From NCBI GenBank assembly GCA_003070825.1, contig QBLP01000080.1, forward strand, positions 1 through 7,554: 7,554 nucleotides of DNA. The letters are read 5' to 3'. Below are positions 6,669-7,554 of this stretch, one piece after another (positions within the stretch are counted from its first letter, which is position 1; every line of letters starts with the position of its first letter). The position numbers were made by a program, and so were the translations under genes. The notes beneath the pieces are model-generated. The model had not been told where the DNA came from. It saw nothing but the letters and a program-made list of their open reading frames with translations, and did not search any database. Origin of the DNA: Halanaerobium sp. GTDB taxonomy: Bacteria; Bacillota; Halanaerobiia; Halanaerobiales; Halanaerobiaceae.

Positions 6669-6712
6669 TTTTGAACCAGGTCCAAAGCGCCCGATTTGGA
6701 CCTGGTTCAAAA
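6669..6712. repeat. Perfect 18-bp inverted repeat with 8-nt loop
   Basis: TTTTGAACCAGGTCCAAA (6669-6686) is exactly repeated in inverse orientation at 6695-6712, separated by GCGCCCGA. It ends 4 bp from the -35 box of the minus-strand promoter and lies about 60 bp upstream of the esterase -10-like box. Neither strand has a T-run after the stem, so it is not a standard intrinsic terminator. It could be a protein-binding operator, a processing or stability hairpin, or a dispersed palindromic repeat; it shares the core ACCTGGT with the repeat cluster near 1640. Confidence 0.85.
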
Positions 6713-6770
6713 GAAATAATTCACATATTAATTAAATTTTTAGGCAGGAATATTTAAAGTTTAGAATAAT

Positions 6771-6776
6771 TATAAT
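6771..6776 (+). promoter_or_regulatory. Possible -10 box of the esterase gene
   Basis: A perfect TATAAT lies 31 bp before the esterase ATG, which would give a leader of about 25 nt. No good -35 hexamer is found at 16-18 bp, so this rests on one box in very AT-rich DNA. Confidence 0.35.
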
Positions 6777-6795
6777 AATAAATAAAGAACTAAAT

Positions 6796-6801
6796 AGGAG
6801 G
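6796..6801 (+). promoter_or_regulatory. Ribosome binding site of the esterase gene
   Basis: The consensus AGGAGG lies 6 nt before ATG 6808 and fixes that start. Confidence 0.9.
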
Positions 6802-6807
6802 ATTTTT

Positions 6808-7554
6808 ATGGCACTTTTAGAATTAAATTTATTTAGTGATAGTATAGGTATGGCTTCTCCAGTTAATATTATTTTACCTGAGAAGTACAAAAAAGTAGGT
6901 AAATCTGAAAGAGATGTTATCCGAGAATTTGAAGATGAATATCCTGTATTATATCTGCTGCATGGCTTATCTGATGACCACAGCTCCTGGATGCGGCGGA
7001 GTTCAATAGAAAGATATGCAGAAGATGCTGGACTGGCTGTGATTATGCCTAATGTTCACCGTAGTTTTTATACTGATATGGCAATGGGACAGAATTATTT
7101 TACTTACCTCAGTCAGGAGCTGCCTCAGAAATTGGGAAAAATACTGCCGCTCAGCAATAAAAGAGAAGATACATTTGTTGCCGGACTTTCAATGGGAGGC
7201 TATGGTGCTTTTAAACTCGCCTTAAATCAGCCGGAGCGTTTTACCGCTGCTGCCAGTTTATCAGGAGCCGTAAATATGGCCGAACATGTTACAAATAAAA
7301 ATGAAGCAGGAGAACTCTATGGGGAATTTAAATGGATTTTTGGAGATTTAGAGAAAGTAAAGAATTCAAATAATGATTTATTTTATTTACTTAAAAGGTT
7401 AAAAGGCCGCCAGGCTGAAATTCCAAAATTATATCAGTGCTGTGGGACTGAAGACTTTTTATATCAGGATAATCAAAAATTTAAAAAATTCTGCAGCAAA
7501 AATAGTATTAAATTAAAATATGAAGAAGAAAATGCTGCCCATGAGTGGTGGTAC
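6808..7554 (+). CDS. EstA/esterase-D-like serine hydrolase (3' partial)
   Basis: The frame is open from ATG 6808 to the window edge, giving 249 codons without a stop. The product is an alpha/beta hydrolase of the esterase D/tributyrin esterase EstA group, which cleaves short-chain acyl or related esters. Visible elements are VLYLLHGLSDDHSSW (47-61) with the HG oxyanion-type motif, GLSMGGYGAFKLAL (126-139) with nucleophile S128, CGTEDFLY (212-219) with likely acid D216, and AAHEWWY (243-249) with likely catalytic H245. All three triad residues fall inside the window, so only a short C-terminal tail is probably missing, judging by the usual family length of about 250-260 residues. An acidic, charged insertion (about 31-43) precedes the first core strand. 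There is no signal peptide, so it is probably cytoplasmic. It is divergent from the helicase gene and separated from it by the signal-rich intergenic region. Its natural substrate cannot be told; S-formylglutathione hydrolase and acetyl-xylan-type esterases are related alternatives. Confidence 0.9.
   Translation, partial: MALLELNLFSDSIGMASPVNIILPEKYKKVGKSERDVIREFEDEYPVLYLLHGLSDDHSSWMRRSSIERYAEDAGLAVIMPNVHRSFYTDMAMGQNYFTYLSQELPQKLGKILPLSNKREDTFVAGLSMGGYGAFKLALNQPERFTAAASLSGAVNMAEHVTNKNEAGELYGEFKWIFGDLEKVKNSNNDLFYLLKRLKGRQAEIPKLYQCCGTEDFLYQDNQKFKKFCSKNSIKLKYEEENAAHEWWY

Noticed and set aside
6669..6712. The 18-bp inverted repeat as an intrinsic terminator
   Set aside because: Neither strand has a T-run after the stem: AAAAGAAAT follows on the plus strand and AAAAAGATT on the minus strand.
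1..7554. CRISPR array, tRNA, rRNA, intact insertion sequence or phage genes
   Set aside because: No regularly spaced repeats, cloverleaf-like sequence, transposase or phage-type protein was seen on either strand.

Overview
The window looks like chromosome from a low-GC, Gram-positive-type anaerobe. The genes are AT-rich and the proteins are rich in Asp/Glu and Lys. Two starts have strong AGGAGG-class ribosome binding sites, and terminators are intrinsic hairpins with T-tracts. A halophilic clostridial lineage such as Halanaerobium fits the acidic proteins and the gene types, but this is a guess from style, not a species identification.

Layout, left to right. (1) Positions 1-1618 (+) hold the 3' part of a large gene that enters from outside the window. 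It encodes the tail of a metallophosphoesterase-like domain, a membrane segment and a complete GT4 glycosyltransferase resembling glycolipid (diacylglycerol) glucosyltransferases. (2) A 79-bp gap carries a small cluster of palindromes and short repeats. (3) Positions 1698-3887 (+) encode a complete GH36 alpha-galactosidase. (4) Positions 3969-4745 (+) encode a lipoprotein of unknown function. (5) A bidirectional terminator separates it from a convergent DeaD/CsdA-type DEAD-box RNA helicase at 4834-6438 (-). (6) The 369-bp divergent intergenic region at 6439-6807 is dense with signals: a good minus-strand sigma-A-type promoter, an intrinsic minus-strand terminator about 85 nt downstream of it, a 14-bp palindrome, and a perfect 18-bp inverted repeat next to the promoter. 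(7) Positions 6808-7554 (+) begin an EstA/esterase-D-like serine hydrolase that runs off the right edge.

The three leftmost genes are co-directional and could be partly co-transcribed, but no shared pathway is evident. The glycosyltransferase points to membrane glycolipid or cell-surface synthesis, the GH36 enzyme to cytoplasmic use of alpha-galactosides, and the lipoprotein is an orphan. The two most interesting items are the phosphoesterase-like/glycosyltransferase fusion, whose phosphoesterase GHxH metal motif appears lost, and the promoter-terminator unit upstream of the helicase. That unit predicts either an attenuated helicase leader or a free small RNA of about 86 nt. No CRISPR array, tRNA, rRNA, intact insertion sequence or phage gene was recognised.
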